A stretch of DNA of 64,000 bases from Roseovarius pelagicus (GCF_025639885.1 NZ_CP106738.1:3224001-3288000); one strand, 5' to 3'; shown: positions 44,626-53,748, counted from the first letter of the stretch. Made by a program: numbers and translations. Notes: generated by a model not told the origin, from the letters alone.

Positions 44626-45669
44626 ATGAAGATGAACCCGCTGGGCCGCACCGGGCTGATGGTGAGTGAGTTGTGCTTAGGCTCAATGACATGGGGCACC
44701 CAGAACACCCAAGATGAAGGACATGCACAGATTGACCGCGCTCTGGAACGTGGGATCAACATCATAGACACTGCCGAGATGTATCCCGTGAATCCAAAGG
44801 GGCCGGAAACGCAGGGTCGCACCGAAGAGATCATCGGCGCATGGTTCGCAAAAAGCGGTCGACGTGACGAGGTAATCCTCGGGACCAAAGTTTCGGGCGA
44901 AGGTTACGGCGCGGTACGCGACGGCGCGCCGATATCTTCGGCCACGATACGCGAGGCCGTCGAGGGATCGCTGAAACGTTTGCAGACTGATTACATCGAC
45001 CTTTATCAACTGCACTGGCCCAATCGCGGTAGTTACATGTTTCGGCAGAACTGGACTTTTGACCCGTCAGGCCAGAACACTGCCGAAGTTTTGGACCATA
45101 TGGAGGACGTGTTGGGTGCTCTTGCCCGCGAAGTGGAACGCGGCACCATACGTCATGTCGGCCTGTCGAACGAAAGCGCGTGGGGCACGGCGCAATGGCT
45201 ACGTCTGGCGGAGGCCGGTTATGGGCCGCGCATGGCGTCGATCCAGAACGAATATTCGCTGCTCTGCCGTCTCTTCGACACTGATTTGGCGGAACTGAGC
45301 ATGCATGAGGATGTCGGGCTGCTGTCGTTCACGCCATTGGCGGCGGGGCTGCTGACCGGCAAGTATCAGGGCGGTGCAGTGCCGGACGGGTCGCGCATGT
45401 CAATCGTTTCCGACCTCGGCGGGCGGGTCACAGACCGGGTGCCGGGGGCGGTGCAGGCCTATCTGGACATCGGGGAACGGCATGATCTGGATCCGGTTCA
45501 TTTAGCGCTGGCGTGGGCTGCGCAGCGTCCGTTCATGGCTTCTGTCATCTTTGGCGCAACCAGCATGTCACAACTGGACCGGGCGCTGGATGCCAGCGAA
45601 ATCGTGCTAAGCGAGGCCGTGTTAAAGGAAATCGACGCGGCACACCGGGCGCATCCCATGCCCTACTGA
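44626..45669 (+). CDS. Aldo/keto reductase, Tas-like
   Basis: A 347-residue NADPH-dependent aldo/keto reductase closely resembling E. coli Tas in length and pattern: LCLGSMTWGTQN, GINIIDTAEMYPV (catalytic Asp and Tyr), LGTKVSG (Lys), YQLHWPNRG (His), QNEYSLLCR and GATSMSQLD. The ATG at 44626 is 8 bases after AGGA; an in-frame GTG precedes it. Its 3' end overlaps the convergent XRE gene by 7 bp. Confidence 0.92.
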   Translation: MKMNPLGRTGLMVSELCLGSMTWGTQNTQDEGHAQIDRALERGINIIDTAEMYPVNPKGPETQGRTEEIIGAWFAKSGRRDEVILGTKVSGEGYGAVRDGAPISSATIREAVEGSLKRLQTDYIDLYQLHWPNRGSYMFRQNWTFDPSGQNTAEVLDHMEDVLGALAREVERGTIRHVGLSNESAWGTAQWLRLAEAGYGPRMASIQNEYSLLCRLFDTDLAELSMHEDVGLLSFTPLAAGLLTGKYQGGAVPDGSRMSIVSDLGGRVTDRVPGAVQAYLDIGERHDLDPVHLALAWAAQRPFMASVIFGATSMSQLDRALDASEIVLSEAVLKEIDAAHRAHPMPY

Positions 45670-46535
45670 TCACTACGGTCCATTTTAGTCGCGATCTGTT
45701 CGAGGTGGTCGGGCATTTCGCGGGCTGCAACCGCCGCTTCGCGCACGAGATGGTCGAAATGCTCGGTCATGGCGCGTACGCGTTCTGTGTCGCGAAAGGC
45801 CATGTAATTTCGCCCGATATAGATCACCGCCAATAACGGGCCAAAGATCGTGACAGGGGCAGAATATACCCGCCGAGCGTCAAAGAGGTAAAGCCGCAGG
45901 CGTGGATAGAGTTGCTGTGTCATCTCTGTCATATGGGCGATCTGGGCACGCCGAATGTCGTGGGGCAGTCCGCGATAATACCCTTCGCCCCGTGCGCAAC
46001 TGTGCAATTCGGATATTGGCAAGGCGATTTCATAGTCCGATTGCGCGCTGCGCATCCATGTCAGGCGATCCTCTGACGCGCCGATAACCTGATCGGTGCT
46101 GCGGCCCAGATGGGGGGTGTACTCCCATTCCAGCATAGCGCGGGTTTTCAACATGTCGGGCAGACCTGCGGGGACGTGGCGAATTTTGTAACCTGCCGCC
46201 TCCTTGTGCCATTGAAAGATTTGCTCATCCACCAGTGCGCGCGGTGCCTCGGTCAGCGACAACGAGTTGGCAAGGATGTCGGCGGCGGTCTCTGGCCGGT
46301 CGGTGAGGCCCAAGAGCCAGTCAGCCGAAATGCCCAGCACACGTGCACATTCTCCGACCACCTGAGCGTTGGGAAGGCGTGGGCTGTCACCGGATAAAAG
46401 CTGAGAAATGGTCGAGCGGTCCACACCGATGGCGCGGGCCAGCGCGCTCTGGCTGATACGCTTGCGTTGCATCGCTTCGGCCAAACGCCCGCGAAAGAGC
46501 AAAGATCGGATACGTTTGTCTGTTTTTTCTAGCAT
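45663..46535 (-). CDS. XRE-family transcriptional regulator
   Basis: A 290-residue regulator. The N-terminal Cro/C1 helix-turn-helix is in ISQSALARAIGVDRSTISQLLSGDSPRLPN (about residues 27-56). The long C-terminal part (90-290) is a sensor-like domain with HSCARGEGYYRGLPHDIRR that I cannot name. It diverges from the DUF2061-desaturase pair by about 120 bp, so that membrane-lipid pair is a candidate target. Confidence 0.82.
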   Translation of the reverse strand: MLEKTDKRIRSLLFRGRLAEAMQRKRISQSALARAIGVDRSTISQLLSGDSPRLPNAQVVGECARVLGISADWLLGLTDRPETAADILANSLSLTEAPRALVDEQIFQWHKEAAGYKIRHVPAGLPDMLKTRAMLEWEYTPHLGRSTDQVIGASEDRLTWMRSAQSDYEIALPISELHSCARGEGYYRGLPHDIRRAQIAHMTEMTQQLYPRLRLYLFDARRVYSAPVTIFGPLLAVIYIGRNYMAFRDTERVRAMTEHFDHLVREAAVAAREMPDHLEQIATKMDRSDQ

Positions 46536-46654
46536 AACGTGAATTTAATCACAGATGCGGAAGAATGTTAACTACATACGGAATGCCCTCCTGCCATTTC
46601 CTGACGTAACGCTTTTGTTAGGGCCGCTTTTGAGGTCCGGAAGCAGGAGGATTT

Positions 46655-46861
46655 ATGGAACGGCCCAAGCGAACCTTGATCAAGGCGGTTATCTGGAACT
46701 TGATGGGGTTGATCATCATGGCATTGGTGGGTTTGGCTATGACTGGCTCCGCCACGGTGGGCGGGGCAATGGCGTTGATCAACACGGCGATCGGGCTGAC
46801 CACATATGTCATCTACGAGCGTATCTGGTCGCGTATCCGCTGGGGCACACAGCATGGATAG
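46655..46861 (+). CDS. DUF2061 small membrane protein
   Basis: A 68-residue inner-membrane protein with two predicted spans and the DUF2061 pattern: PKRTLIKAVIWNLMGLIIMA, a Gly-rich turn, then ALINTAIGLTTYVIYERIW. AGGAGG stands six bases before the ATG. The family has no known function. The stop overlaps the desaturase start by 8 bp, so the two are translated together. Confidence 0.85.
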   Translation: MERPKRTLIKAVIWNLMGLIIMALVGLAMTGSATVGGAMALINTAIGLTTYVIYERIWSRIRWGTQHG

Positions 46862-47744
46862 TCGCTCCACGGAATGGCCGACTCTGGTGTTGCTGGTGCT
46901 GGTCTATGCGATCTGGGGCCTGTCGATCACATGGGCTGCGGCGTTATGGCTGCCGCTGGGGATGGTGCTGGCGACGCTGACCATTGCACAACATTCATCG
47001 CTGACGCATGAAGTGTTGCATGGTCATCCGTTTCATAACCAACGCCTGAACGAAGCACTGGTGTTTCCGTGCCTCGGTCTGCTGGTGCCCTACCTACGAT
47101 TCCGCGATTTGCATCTGGACCATCACCGAGACTCGTTGCTGACCGATCCTTATGACGACCCGGAATCAAACTATCTGGATCCGGAAGTCTGGTGCCGGCT
47201 GCCGCGCTGGTGGCGTCGCGTGCTCATGTTTAACAACACGTTGCTGGGTCGGCTGGTCGTGGGACCGCTGGTGGGTCAACTGATGTTCATGCATGCCGAT
47301 TGGCGGGCGATCCGGGTTGGCGACACCGCCGCGCTGCGCGGTTGGCTATGGCACATCCCGGCGGCGGGTCTGGTGCTGTGGGCGCTGAGTTACGCCACGA
47401 TGCCACTCTGGGCCTATCTGATATGCGCCTATGCCGGGCTGTCGATTCTGAAAATTCGGACATTTTTGGAACATCGCGCGCATGAACGATGCAGTGGGCG
47501 GACCGTGGTGATTGAAGACCGTGGGCCGCTGGCACTGATTTTCCTCAACAATAACTACCACGTCGTTCATCATATGCACCCCAAGGAGCCGTGGTATCGT
47601 CTGCCCGGCCTCTATGTTCGCAATCGCGCGCACTACCTGAATCGCAATGATAACTACGTGTACATGAGCTATGCACAGATTTTCAGGCGGTATTTTCTGC
47701 ATGCCAAGGACACTGTGCCGCATCCGCTCTGGCCTAAGTCCTGA
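46854..47744 (+). CDS. Membrane fatty acid desaturase-like protein
   Basis: A 296-residue integral membrane di-iron enzyme. Three histidine boxes are seen: HEVLHGH, HLDHHRD and HVVHHMHP, with four or more hydrophobic spans between. It should introduce a double bond or hydroxyl into a fatty acyl chain or related lipid. The start at 46854 (MDSRSTEW) overlaps the DUF2061 gene; a reading from 46806 lies wholly inside it. The XRE regulator gene diverges from the pair. Confidence 0.9.
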   Translation: MDSRSTEWPTLVLLVLVYAIWGLSITWAAALWLPLGMVLATLTIAQHSSLTHEVLHGHPFHNQRLNEALVFPCLGLLVPYLRFRDLHLDHHRDSLLTDPYDDPESNYLDPEVWCRLPRWWRRVLMFNNTLLGRLVVGPLVGQLMFMHADWRAIRVGDTAALRGWLWHIPAAGLVLWALSYATMPLWAYLICAYAGLSILKIRTFLEHRAHERCSGRTVVIEDRGPLALIFLNNNYHVVHHMHPKEPWYRLPGLYVRNRAHYLNRNDNYVYMSYAQIFRRYFLHAKDTVPHPLWPKS

Positions 47745-47764
47745 ATTCGGTGCATTCCGGGCCG

Positions 47765-48667
47765 ATGGAAGCCTGGATCATTCTCGCCATCGCCGCCGCC
47801 GCGTTCCAGACGTTGCGCTTCATGCTGCAAAAAACACTGGCGACCGGTACATTGTCTGCGGGTGGCGCGACCTTCGCGCGATTCTTTTACTCCATGCCTT
47901 TCGTCATTTCGCTGGCGGCTGGGTATCTGGTTCTGACAGATACGGCGCTGCCGGGGTATTCCGCCCGGTTCTGGATGTTTGCGCTCTGCGGTGGCTTGGC
48001 ACAGGTTTTTGCAACGTGGTGCGTTGTTGCCCTCTTTGCGCAACGCAACTTTGCGGTCGGCATCACGTTCAAGAAAACCGAAGTCGTGCAGACCGCAATC
48101 GTCGGCCTTGTCGTGCTGGGCGATCGGATCAGCATGGTTGGCCTCGCCGCGATCATTTTGGGACTGGTCGGGGTGCTGATCCTGTCGGACACACCCGAAA
48201 TGACCGGTCGCTGGCACCGGCGTATCGTCAATCGGGCGGCGGGTCTGGGGCTACTGTCCGGCGCGCTTTTTGCCGTATCGGCGGTAGGGTATCGTGGTGC
48301 TACGTTGGAGATCGCGAGCGACGATGCGCTGCTGCGCGCGTTGGTCACACTGGCGGTCGTGACCACATCGCAGACCGTCGGGATGGCCGCGTGGTTGGCA
48401 TGGCGCGAGCGGGGACAAATCACAAGCGTGATCGCCGCGAGGCGCACTGCCATCTGGATGGGACTGACTGGCATGTGTGGCAGCCTGTGCTGGTTCACTG
48501 CCTTTACCTTGCAGAATGCCGCGTATGTTTTTGCCGTGGGGCAGGTCGAGGTGATTTTCTCGCTTGTCGCATCGGTGTTGTTCTTTGGTGAAAAGATAAC
48601 GGCCCGCGAGGGCACAGGTATCGCGCTGATCACTCTGAGTGTGATGGCTGTGGGGGTCTTCCTTTGA
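47765..48667 (+). CDS. EamA/DMT-family transporter
   Basis: A 300-residue drug/metabolite transporter with ten predicted spans in two EamA repeats. The opening EAWIILAIAAAAFQTLRFMLQK and closing ALITLSVMAVGVFL are typical. The ATG at 47765 is preferred; a GTG at 47750 adds five residues. Its 3' end overlaps the convergent NUDIX gene by 38 bp. Substrate unknown. Confidence 0.85.
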   Translation: MEAWIILAIAAAAFQTLRFMLQKTLATGTLSAGGATFARFFYSMPFVISLAAGYLVLTDTALPGYSARFWMFALCGGLAQVFATWCVVALFAQRNFAVGITFKKTEVVQTAIVGLVVLGDRISMVGLAAIILGLVGVLILSDTPEMTGRWHRRIVNRAAGLGLLSGALFAVSAVGYRGATLEIASDDALLRALVTLAVVTTSQTVGMAAWLAWRERGQITSVIAARRTAIWMGLTGMCGSLCWFTAFTLQNAAYVFAVGQVEVIFSLVASVLFFGEKITAREGTGIALITLSVMAVGVFL

Positions 48668-49337
48668 GCCGCAGGAACAGGCTGGCTTCGTCGTCGTTGC
48701 GAAAGAACGGAACCGATGCAGGCGGTTCGGGGTCGCCCGCCCGCGCAGCAATCTCGGCCAGAACGACCTCGGTTATGAATGGCAGGTCAAAGCGGCGCGC
48801 GTCCTTGAGCGGCACCCATTGCAAATGGGACAGTTCCTCGCAGGCGGCGCTGAAATCATCCAGATCGGTGGCCACGTGGGCGGCATCGGCCAGAAAAAAA
48901 CGCGCATCAAAACGTCGTGGCCGACCCGGCGGCGTGATTGCCCGAAACACGAATTGCAGCGCCGACGCGTCGGGTCGGTGGCCGGTGGTGGCGTAGCTCT
49001 GCCAATCCGTGGGAATATCGCCTGACCAATCGCCGCGTTGGCCAAGGATCAGCCCGGTTTCTTCCCATAACTCACGGATCGCAGCCACTGCCAACGCGTG
49101 GCTGATGTTCTGCGCGCTGTCCTCTGCCAGACGTTCGGCGCATAGCGTCGGCAGTGGGGCGGCCAACGATATGTCTGCATCCTCTGCGTCGACAGCGCCG
49201 CCGGGAAAAACGAACTTGTTCGGCATAAACGCGGCCTGCGCACCGCGCTGTCCCATCAGGACATGCGGTGCCGTCGTGGGGTCACGCAGAACGATCACCG
49301 TCGCCGCATCGCGCAACTGAGATTTATCGACAGTCAT
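48630..49337 (-). CDS. NUDIX hydrolase, NUDT19/CoA pyrophosphatase-like
   Basis: A 235-residue nucleotide pyrophosphatase. The Nudix box is split by a long insert: FPGGAVDAED, about 35 residues, then AAIRELWEETGLILG, as in NUDT7/NUDT19-type acyl-CoA diphosphatases. AAAGGG precedes the ATG. It converges on the EamA gene and overlaps its 3' end by 38 bp. Substrate is probably a CoA or nucleotide-sugar derivative, not proven. Confidence 0.88.
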   Translation of the reverse strand: MTVDKSQLRDAATVIVLRDPTTAPHVLMGQRGAQAAFMPNKFVFPGGAVDAEDADISLAAPLPTLCAERLAEDSAQNISHALAVAAIRELWEETGLILGQRGDWSGDIPTDWQSYATTGHRPDASALQFVFRAITPPGRPRRFDARFFLADAAHVATDLDDFSAACEELSHLQWVPLKDARRFDLPFITEVVLAEIAARAGDPEPPASVPFFRNDDEASLFLRLKGRPPQPSHSE

Positions 49338-49367
49338 GCAGGCCCTTTCCCCATTTCTAGCGGAGTG

Positions 49368-49772
49368 TCAGGCTTTTTTGCCGAACCCGTGCATTTGCCG
49401 GGCCCACTGAAACGCCACAACACACCCCTTTAGTCTGGGCAGAAGGTAGAGTGACAGGCTGACGCAGCCAATAGCGAATATCGTGAAGAGTACCAGTGGT
49501 TCCGGGCGGAAGCGCACGAAAACGATATGCAGCAACGGTGCCATGAGGTGCCCCACGATCAGGATTGTCAGATAGGCTGGCCCATCATCTGCGCGATTTT
49601 GCGAAAGGTCCTCGCGGCAAACCGTGCAGGTGTCGCGCACCTTGAGATAGCTTTTCATCAGCGGACCTGACCCGCAATTGGGGCATTTGCGGCGAAACCC
49701 CTTGCGCAGCGCAGGCCAGAGCTCGCGCTCTGCTTCAGGCGCATCAACGATTTCAGCAGTATTATCGGACAT
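49368..49772 (-). CDS. DUF983 membrane protein
   Basis: A 134-residue protein with an N-terminal zinc ribbon (CPNCGSGPLMKSYLKVRDTCTVC) and two to three C-terminal membrane spans, the DUF983 pattern common in alphaproteobacteria. The start at 49772 (MSDNTAEIV) has GAGG upstream; 49784 adds four residues. It lies 30 bp before the NUDIX gene on the same strand, a probable pair. Function unknown. Confidence 0.88.
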   Translation of the reverse strand: MSDNTAEIVDAPEAERELWPALRKGFRRKCPNCGSGPLMKSYLKVRDTCTVCREDLSQNRADDGPAYLTILIVGHLMAPLLHIVFVRFRPEPLVLFTIFAIGCVSLSLYLLPRLKGCVVAFQWARQMHGFGKKA

Positions 49773-49997
49773 TCGGGGCCTCATTCTAACTTGGGTGGAA
49801 AATGAGGGATCAGGCCAACGAATGAAAGGGGTAGCAGACCGTTGCGTCGTGATGTCGCGCGTTGGCGGGCCAGTTCACGCATCCGTGAACGAGATTATGT
49901 CGTTACGGGCGACGGAATGCTGAGGCCCGTGCGTATCAGTCTGCAGAAGCCGGCGAACAGCGGGCTTCGCATAGAAACGCTAAAGGAGATTGAAGAT

Positions 49998-50471
49998 ATG
50001 GAAAATACAGGCAAAATCATCTGCCTCGGCGTCGCGATCATGCTGGGAACAGTCAGTGTCGGTGCGGCAGATACCGACAAGGGCGAGCGTATGCATGGTC
50101 CACGGCACAGCTTTGAGGAGATCGATACCAATGCAGATGGGCAAATCACCCGCGAAGAGATTGCAGCGCATCGTGCGGATCGCTTTGCAGCGGTGGACAC
50201 CGATGGCGATGGTGCCCTTTCCGAGGCTGAACTGACGGCTCAGGCCGAGGCCCGTACTGCCCGTCGTGTGGCCCGCATGATCAAGCGGCATGATGCCAAT
50301 GGGGATGGTGTGCTTAGCCAGGAAGAGATGGAATCGCGTCACAAGCGCGACCATTTCAAACGCATGGACACCGACGGTGACGGCGCTATCTCGGCCGAAG
50401 AGTTCGCGGAGTTTAAACCTCATCGTGGCCACGGCAAAGGTCATGGCAAGAACAAGAAGAGCGCGGACTGA
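49998..50471 (+). CDS. Secreted EF-hand calcium-binding protein
   Basis: A 157-residue exported protein. A signal peptide spans about residues 1-24 (GKIICLGVAIMLGTVSVGAAD). Four canonical EF-hand loops follow: D43-E54, D67-E78, D99-E110 and D124-E135, each with the D-x-D/N-x-D-G pattern. The C-terminus is His/Lys-rich. AAGGAG precedes the ATG. It is 85 bp before an ECF sigma operon with a Spy-like protein, so it may be part of an envelope cation response. Confidence 0.88.
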   Translation: MENTGKIICLGVAIMLGTVSVGAADTDKGERMHGPRHSFEEIDTNADGQITREEIAAHRADRFAAVDTDGDGALSEAELTAQAEARTARRVARMIKRHDANGDGVLSQEEMESRHKRDHFKRMDTDGDGAISAEEFAEFKPHRGHGKGHGKNKKSAD

Positions 50472-50556
50472 TAGCATCGTCCTGACCGGGGTTCTGATCT
50501 GGAATCCCGGTCTTGCACGATTGCGGGCACAAACGGGGCAGGATACGGCTTGGGTG

Positions 50557-51141
50557 ATGGAGATGCCGCTAGACGCAATGGATGAAGCGCCGGACGATGT
50601 GCTGTTGGCGCGCTTTGCCCAAGGGGACGCGGGCGCCGCACGGGTTTTGACGCTGCGGATGACGCCGCGTGTTTTCGCGCATGCGGTGCGGATGCTGGGC
50701 AACCGCGCCGAAGCCGAGGATGTAGCGCAGGAGGCAATGCTGCGGCTGTGGCGTGTGGCCTCTGACTGGCGCGCAGGCGAGGCAAAGGTGACGACCTGGC
50801 TTTATCGGGTGACGGCCAATCTATGCCTTGATCGGTTGCGGCGCGGTGATGGCATTGCGCAAGAAATGACCGAAGAACCGGTTGATCCGGCACCGGGGCC
50901 GGGCGCTGCGATGCAAGAGCAAAGCCGCACTGACGCTTTGCAGGCAGCATTGGCGCGGTTGCCGGAGCGGCAGCGGCAAGCAGTGGTGCTGCGGCATCTG
51001 GATGGGCTGGGGAATATTCAGATCGCCGAGATCATGGGAATTAGTGCTGAGGCGGTCGAGAGCCTGACCGCACGCGGAAAACGGGCGCTGTCAGCCGATC
51101 TGGCGGGCAGGCAAGCCGAACTGGGGTATCGCGATGAGTGA
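50557..51141 (+). CDS. ECF-type RNA polymerase sigma factor
   Basis: A 194-residue extracytoplasmic-function sigma factor. Region 2 is in AEDVAQEAMLRLWRVASDW and TTWLYRVTANLCLDRLRR; region 4 in LARLPERQRQAVVLRHLDG and IAEIMGISAEAVESLTARGKRAL. The start is uncertain: ATG codons at 50557, 50563 and 50578 are all possible. The stop overlaps the anti-sigma-like gene by 8 bp, the usual sign of a paired regulator. Confidence 0.9.
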   Translation: MEMPLDAMDEAPDDVLLARFAQGDAGAARVLTLRMTPRVFAHAVRMLGNRAEAEDVAQEAMLRLWRVASDWRAGEAKVTTWLYRVTANLCLDRLRRGDGIAQEMTEEPVDPAPGPGAAMQEQSRTDALQAALARLPERQRQAVVLRHLDGLGNIQIAEIMGISAEAVESLTARGKRALSADLAGRQAELGYRDE

Positions 51142-51493
51142 CCACGAGGACAAAATGCTGGAAGACTGCTTTGCCGCCGCGCGGCAGGCTGCGCCGGAAC
51201 CAGATTCGGCATTGCTGGCGCGGGTGATGGCGGATGCGCGGCAGGTGCAGAGCCGCTCGCAGCGCGCGCCGCGTCGGGTTGGTCTATGGGCGAGGCTGCG
51301 GCTGGAATTGGGCGGGTGGCCTGCGGTTGCCGGGCTGAGTGCTGCCGCACTGACCGGTCTCTGGATCGGGATCAGCCCGCCCGACGGGGTTCTGACTGCG
51401 GCCGAAGGATATCTGGGGGCGGGAACCGGATCGGATTATGTCGTTGATCTGAGCGCAAGCGCCGGGTTCGATTTTGAGGAAGGAATGCTCTGA
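51134..51493 (+). CDS. Putative anti-sigma factor, membrane anchored
   Basis: A 119-residue protein with a cytoplasmic N-terminal part rich in charged residues, one membrane span at about residues 55-75 (WPAVAGLSAAALTGLWIGI) and a short acidic periplasmic tail. No named domain is recognised; the call rests on overlap with the sigma gene, topology and the following Spy-like gene. Its stop overlaps that gene by one base. Confidence 0.65.
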   Translation: MSDHEDKMLEDCFAAARQAAPEPDSALLARVMADARQVQSRSQRAPRRVGLWARLRLELGGWPAVAGLSAAALTGLWIGISPPDGVLTAAEGYLGAGTGSDYVVDLSASAGFDFEEGML

Positions 51494-51966
51494 TGGCGGA
51501 AGAACAACATGTACGGCCACGGATGAGCGGTCGGTTGCGCATCTTGCTGGCGCTGTCGCTGGGACTGAACCTGCTGGTTGTCGGGGTGGTTGCGGGCGCG
51601 GCGATCAACACGCACAAATGGCGCGATCACGGAGGTCGCCACGAGATGATGGGCGGGCCATTGACCCGTGCACTGAGTGACGAGGACCGGCGTGCGATCG
51701 GCCGCGCGATGCGGGCAGCAAGGCCTGATAAGAGTGAGACGAGGGCGGAACGCGGCGCGGCCATGACCGCGCTTCTGTCCGAGCTGCGCAGGGTGCCGTT
51801 TGATCCTGTTGCGCTGGCCGCGAAAATGGAGGCAAGTCACGCTAAGATGCGAGATCGGGTCGCACAGGGGCAGGCGCTGTTGCTGGACCGGCTGACGGCC
51901 ATGACCGATGAGGAGCGCGCGGCCTATGCGGACCGGGTTGAAACGCATCGGCGGCACCGTCGTTAA
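51493..51966 (+). CDS. Spy/CpxP-like periplasmic metal-sensor protein
   Basis: A 157-residue protein with an N-terminal membrane anchor (LLALSLGLNLLVVGVVAGAAI) and a helical periplasmic domain containing the LTRALSDEDRRAIGRAMR, AALLSELRRVPFDPVALAA and MTDEERAAYADRVE segments typical of the 'periplasmic heavy metal sensor' family. A His-rich HRRHRR tail ends it. With the sigma and anti-sigma-like genes it forms a plausible envelope-stress or metal-sensing switch. Confidence 0.82.
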   Translation: MAEEQHVRPRMSGRLRILLALSLGLNLLVVGVVAGAAINTHKWRDHGGRHEMMGGPLTRALSDEDRRAIGRAMRAARPDKSETRAERGAAMTALLSELRRVPFDPVALAAKMEASHAKMRDRVAQGQALLLDRLTAMTDEERAAYADRVETHRRHRR

Positions 51967-51986
51967 GGCAGTTCTGGCCAGTCCTG

Positions 51987-53378
51987 TCAGGCTGCGGACA
52001 TGGCGCTGTAGGTGACCGTGTTGCGCCCGCGGGCCTTGGCTGCATAGAGCGCACGGTCGGCCTCGCTCAGTACCGTGTCCAGACTAAGTGGACCAGGTGC
52101 GCGCGCGTCATGTACAAGCGTCACGCCGATGCTGATTGTCACACGGGTAGGAGTTCCTCCATCGGGGAGCGCGATCGCAGCGTCCCTGATCAGCTGACAC
52201 AGCCTGTCGGCTGTTCCTCGCGCCACGGCGCAAGGGGTGTCAGGGAGTACGATCAGGAATTCCTCGCCGCCGATCCGGGCAATCATGTCGGCGTCTCGCA
52301 GGTTGCCCTGCAAGAGCGTGGCGACCTGCCGCAGCACTGCATCGCCTGAGGCATGACCGAGCGTGTCATTGACCCGCTTGAAGTGGTCCAGGTCGGCAAC
52401 CATTACGGCAAAGGGGCGGGAACGTTCATTCGGTGCTTCGATCAATTGTTGCAAGAATGGCAGAGCAAAGCGCCGATTGTAGAGTCCGGTCAAAGGATCA
52501 ATCATTGCATCACGCAAGCCGTCTTGCATACGGCACCTCAGGTGATCGACTACTTGCTTACGCAATATCTGGTTATTCAGCCGCAATGCCAGTTCTTGTG
52601 TGTCGGCGACGTCGGTCATGATGTCGTTCGCGCCAAGATCAAGTAATGTTGCAACCATCTGCGGCGCTGCATCCTGCACAACCGCCATGATATGACTGTG
52701 ACGGGTGTCGGGGGACGCGCGTAATTCCGCCATGACCTTTTGCCCGGTGTCATGGTTGTTCTGGTCGGTCATGATCACAAAGATGTCCGGTGCTCGTGCG
52801 CCGATCTGCGCGGTCATAGGCTGATCCGCAGTGATGATCGTCAGATGGTGAGCCGAGCAGCGTGACAGTCTTGTGCGCAGGGCCATGGCCGATGCTCGGT
52901 CGGCTGCGACAATGGCAATCTGCCCGCGTACGGCAAAACGGCTTTGTGCATCGGCAAAACCGCTGATGTTGTCAGGACTGGTATTGAGGCGCAAATCCTG
53001 CAGATTGTGGTGTTGTCGCAGAAGGCTACGGATGCGCGCCATCAGCGTCCGCTCGTCCAGCGGATGGCTCACAACGTCATCGGCACCGGCTCGCAACGCG
53101 GCCGTTCGTCCGGTCCAGTCACCAGGGCTCAGCAAGGCAACAACAGGTGTCGCGGCAAGGCTACGACGCGCGCGCAGTTGGTCGATAAACCCCGCGATGT
53201 CCGCATCGGGCAACGGCGTCCCGACAATGATCATGTCAGGTGGCGTCGCGCTGGCACAGCGCAAGGCGTCGGCCGCGTTGGCGGCTTGGCTGACGCTGAA
53301 ATGCGCCGATGTCAGTTTGACCTTCAGGACGATCCTGTTGGTCGCGACGGCATCGACGATCAGAATGTTCCCTGACAT
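51987..53378 (-). CDS. PleD-like diguanylate cyclase with degenerate receiver
   Basis: A 463-residue REC-REC-GGDEF protein that should make c-di-GMP. The cyclase domain is intact: MIDPLTGLYNRRF, DLDHFKRVNDTLGH, GGEEF, and an allosteric RxxD site (RDAD) ahead of it. The first receiver has lost its chemistry: Asp10 is Ala, the phosphorylated Asp53 is Gly (IIVGTPLPD) and Lys105 is His. The second receiver is also poorly conserved. ATG at 53378 gives the PleD-like start MSGNILIVD. It converges with the Spy-like gene. Confidence 0.9.
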   Translation of the reverse strand: MSGNILIVDAVATNRIVLKVKLTSAHFSVSQAANAADALRCASATPPDMIIVGTPLPDADIAGFIDQLRARRSLAATPVVALLSPGDWTGRTAALRAGADDVVSHPLDERTLMARIRSLLRQHHNLQDLRLNTSPDNISGFADAQSRFAVRGQIAIVAADRASAMALRTRLSRCSAHHLTIITADQPMTAQIGARAPDIFVIMTDQNNHDTGQKVMAELRASPDTRHSHIMAVVQDAAPQMVATLLDLGANDIMTDVADTQELALRLNNQILRKQVVDHLRCRMQDGLRDAMIDPLTGLYNRRFALPFLQQLIEAPNERSRPFAVMVADLDHFKRVNDTLGHASGDAVLRQVATLLQGNLRDADMIARIGGEEFLIVLPDTPCAVARGTADRLCQLIRDAAIALPDGGTPTRVTISIGVTLVHDARAPGPLSLDTVLSEADRALYAAKARGRNTVTYSAMSAA

Positions 53379-53463
53379 GGGCGGTTGCCTTTCTGACTTG
53401 CCCTTTTTTCTAGTCTGACTATCCATGTCAGAAGTTAAGAAAACCTTTCCGGGACAGTTAAGA

Positions 53464-53748
53464 ATGACCCAAACGCGGGAAGCCGCCGAAACAATCGGCC
53501 TGAAATGCCTGGCATGGTTGATCGGCAACGAAGATCTGCTGCCTGTCTTCATGGGGGCGACGGGCGCATCCGAGGCTGATCTGCGCTCTGGTGCGCATGA
53601 GCCTGCCTTTCTTGGGGCTGTGCTGGATTTCGTCTTGATGGACGATGTCTGGATTATCGCGTTTTGCGAGGCAGAAGGGATGAAATACGAGACGCTGCGC
53701 CATGCGCGCGCGGCGCTACCAGGCGGGCAAGAGGTCAGTTGGACATGA
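53464..53748 (+). CDS. DUF3572 family protein
   Basis: A 94-residue protein of a short alphaproteobacterial family of unknown function: LKCLAWLIGNEDLLPVFMGATG, AVLDFVLMDDVWIIAFC and ALPGGQEVSWT are its conserved blocks. The start at 53464 gives the usual family length; the ATG at 53425 has no ribosome site. Stop overlaps the HAD gene start (ATGA), and it diverges from the PleD-like gene. Confidence 0.85.
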   Translation: MTQTREAAETIGLKCLAWLIGNEDLLPVFMGATGASEADLRSGAHEPAFLGAVLDFVLMDDVWIIAFCEAEGMKYETLRHARAALPGGQEVSWT

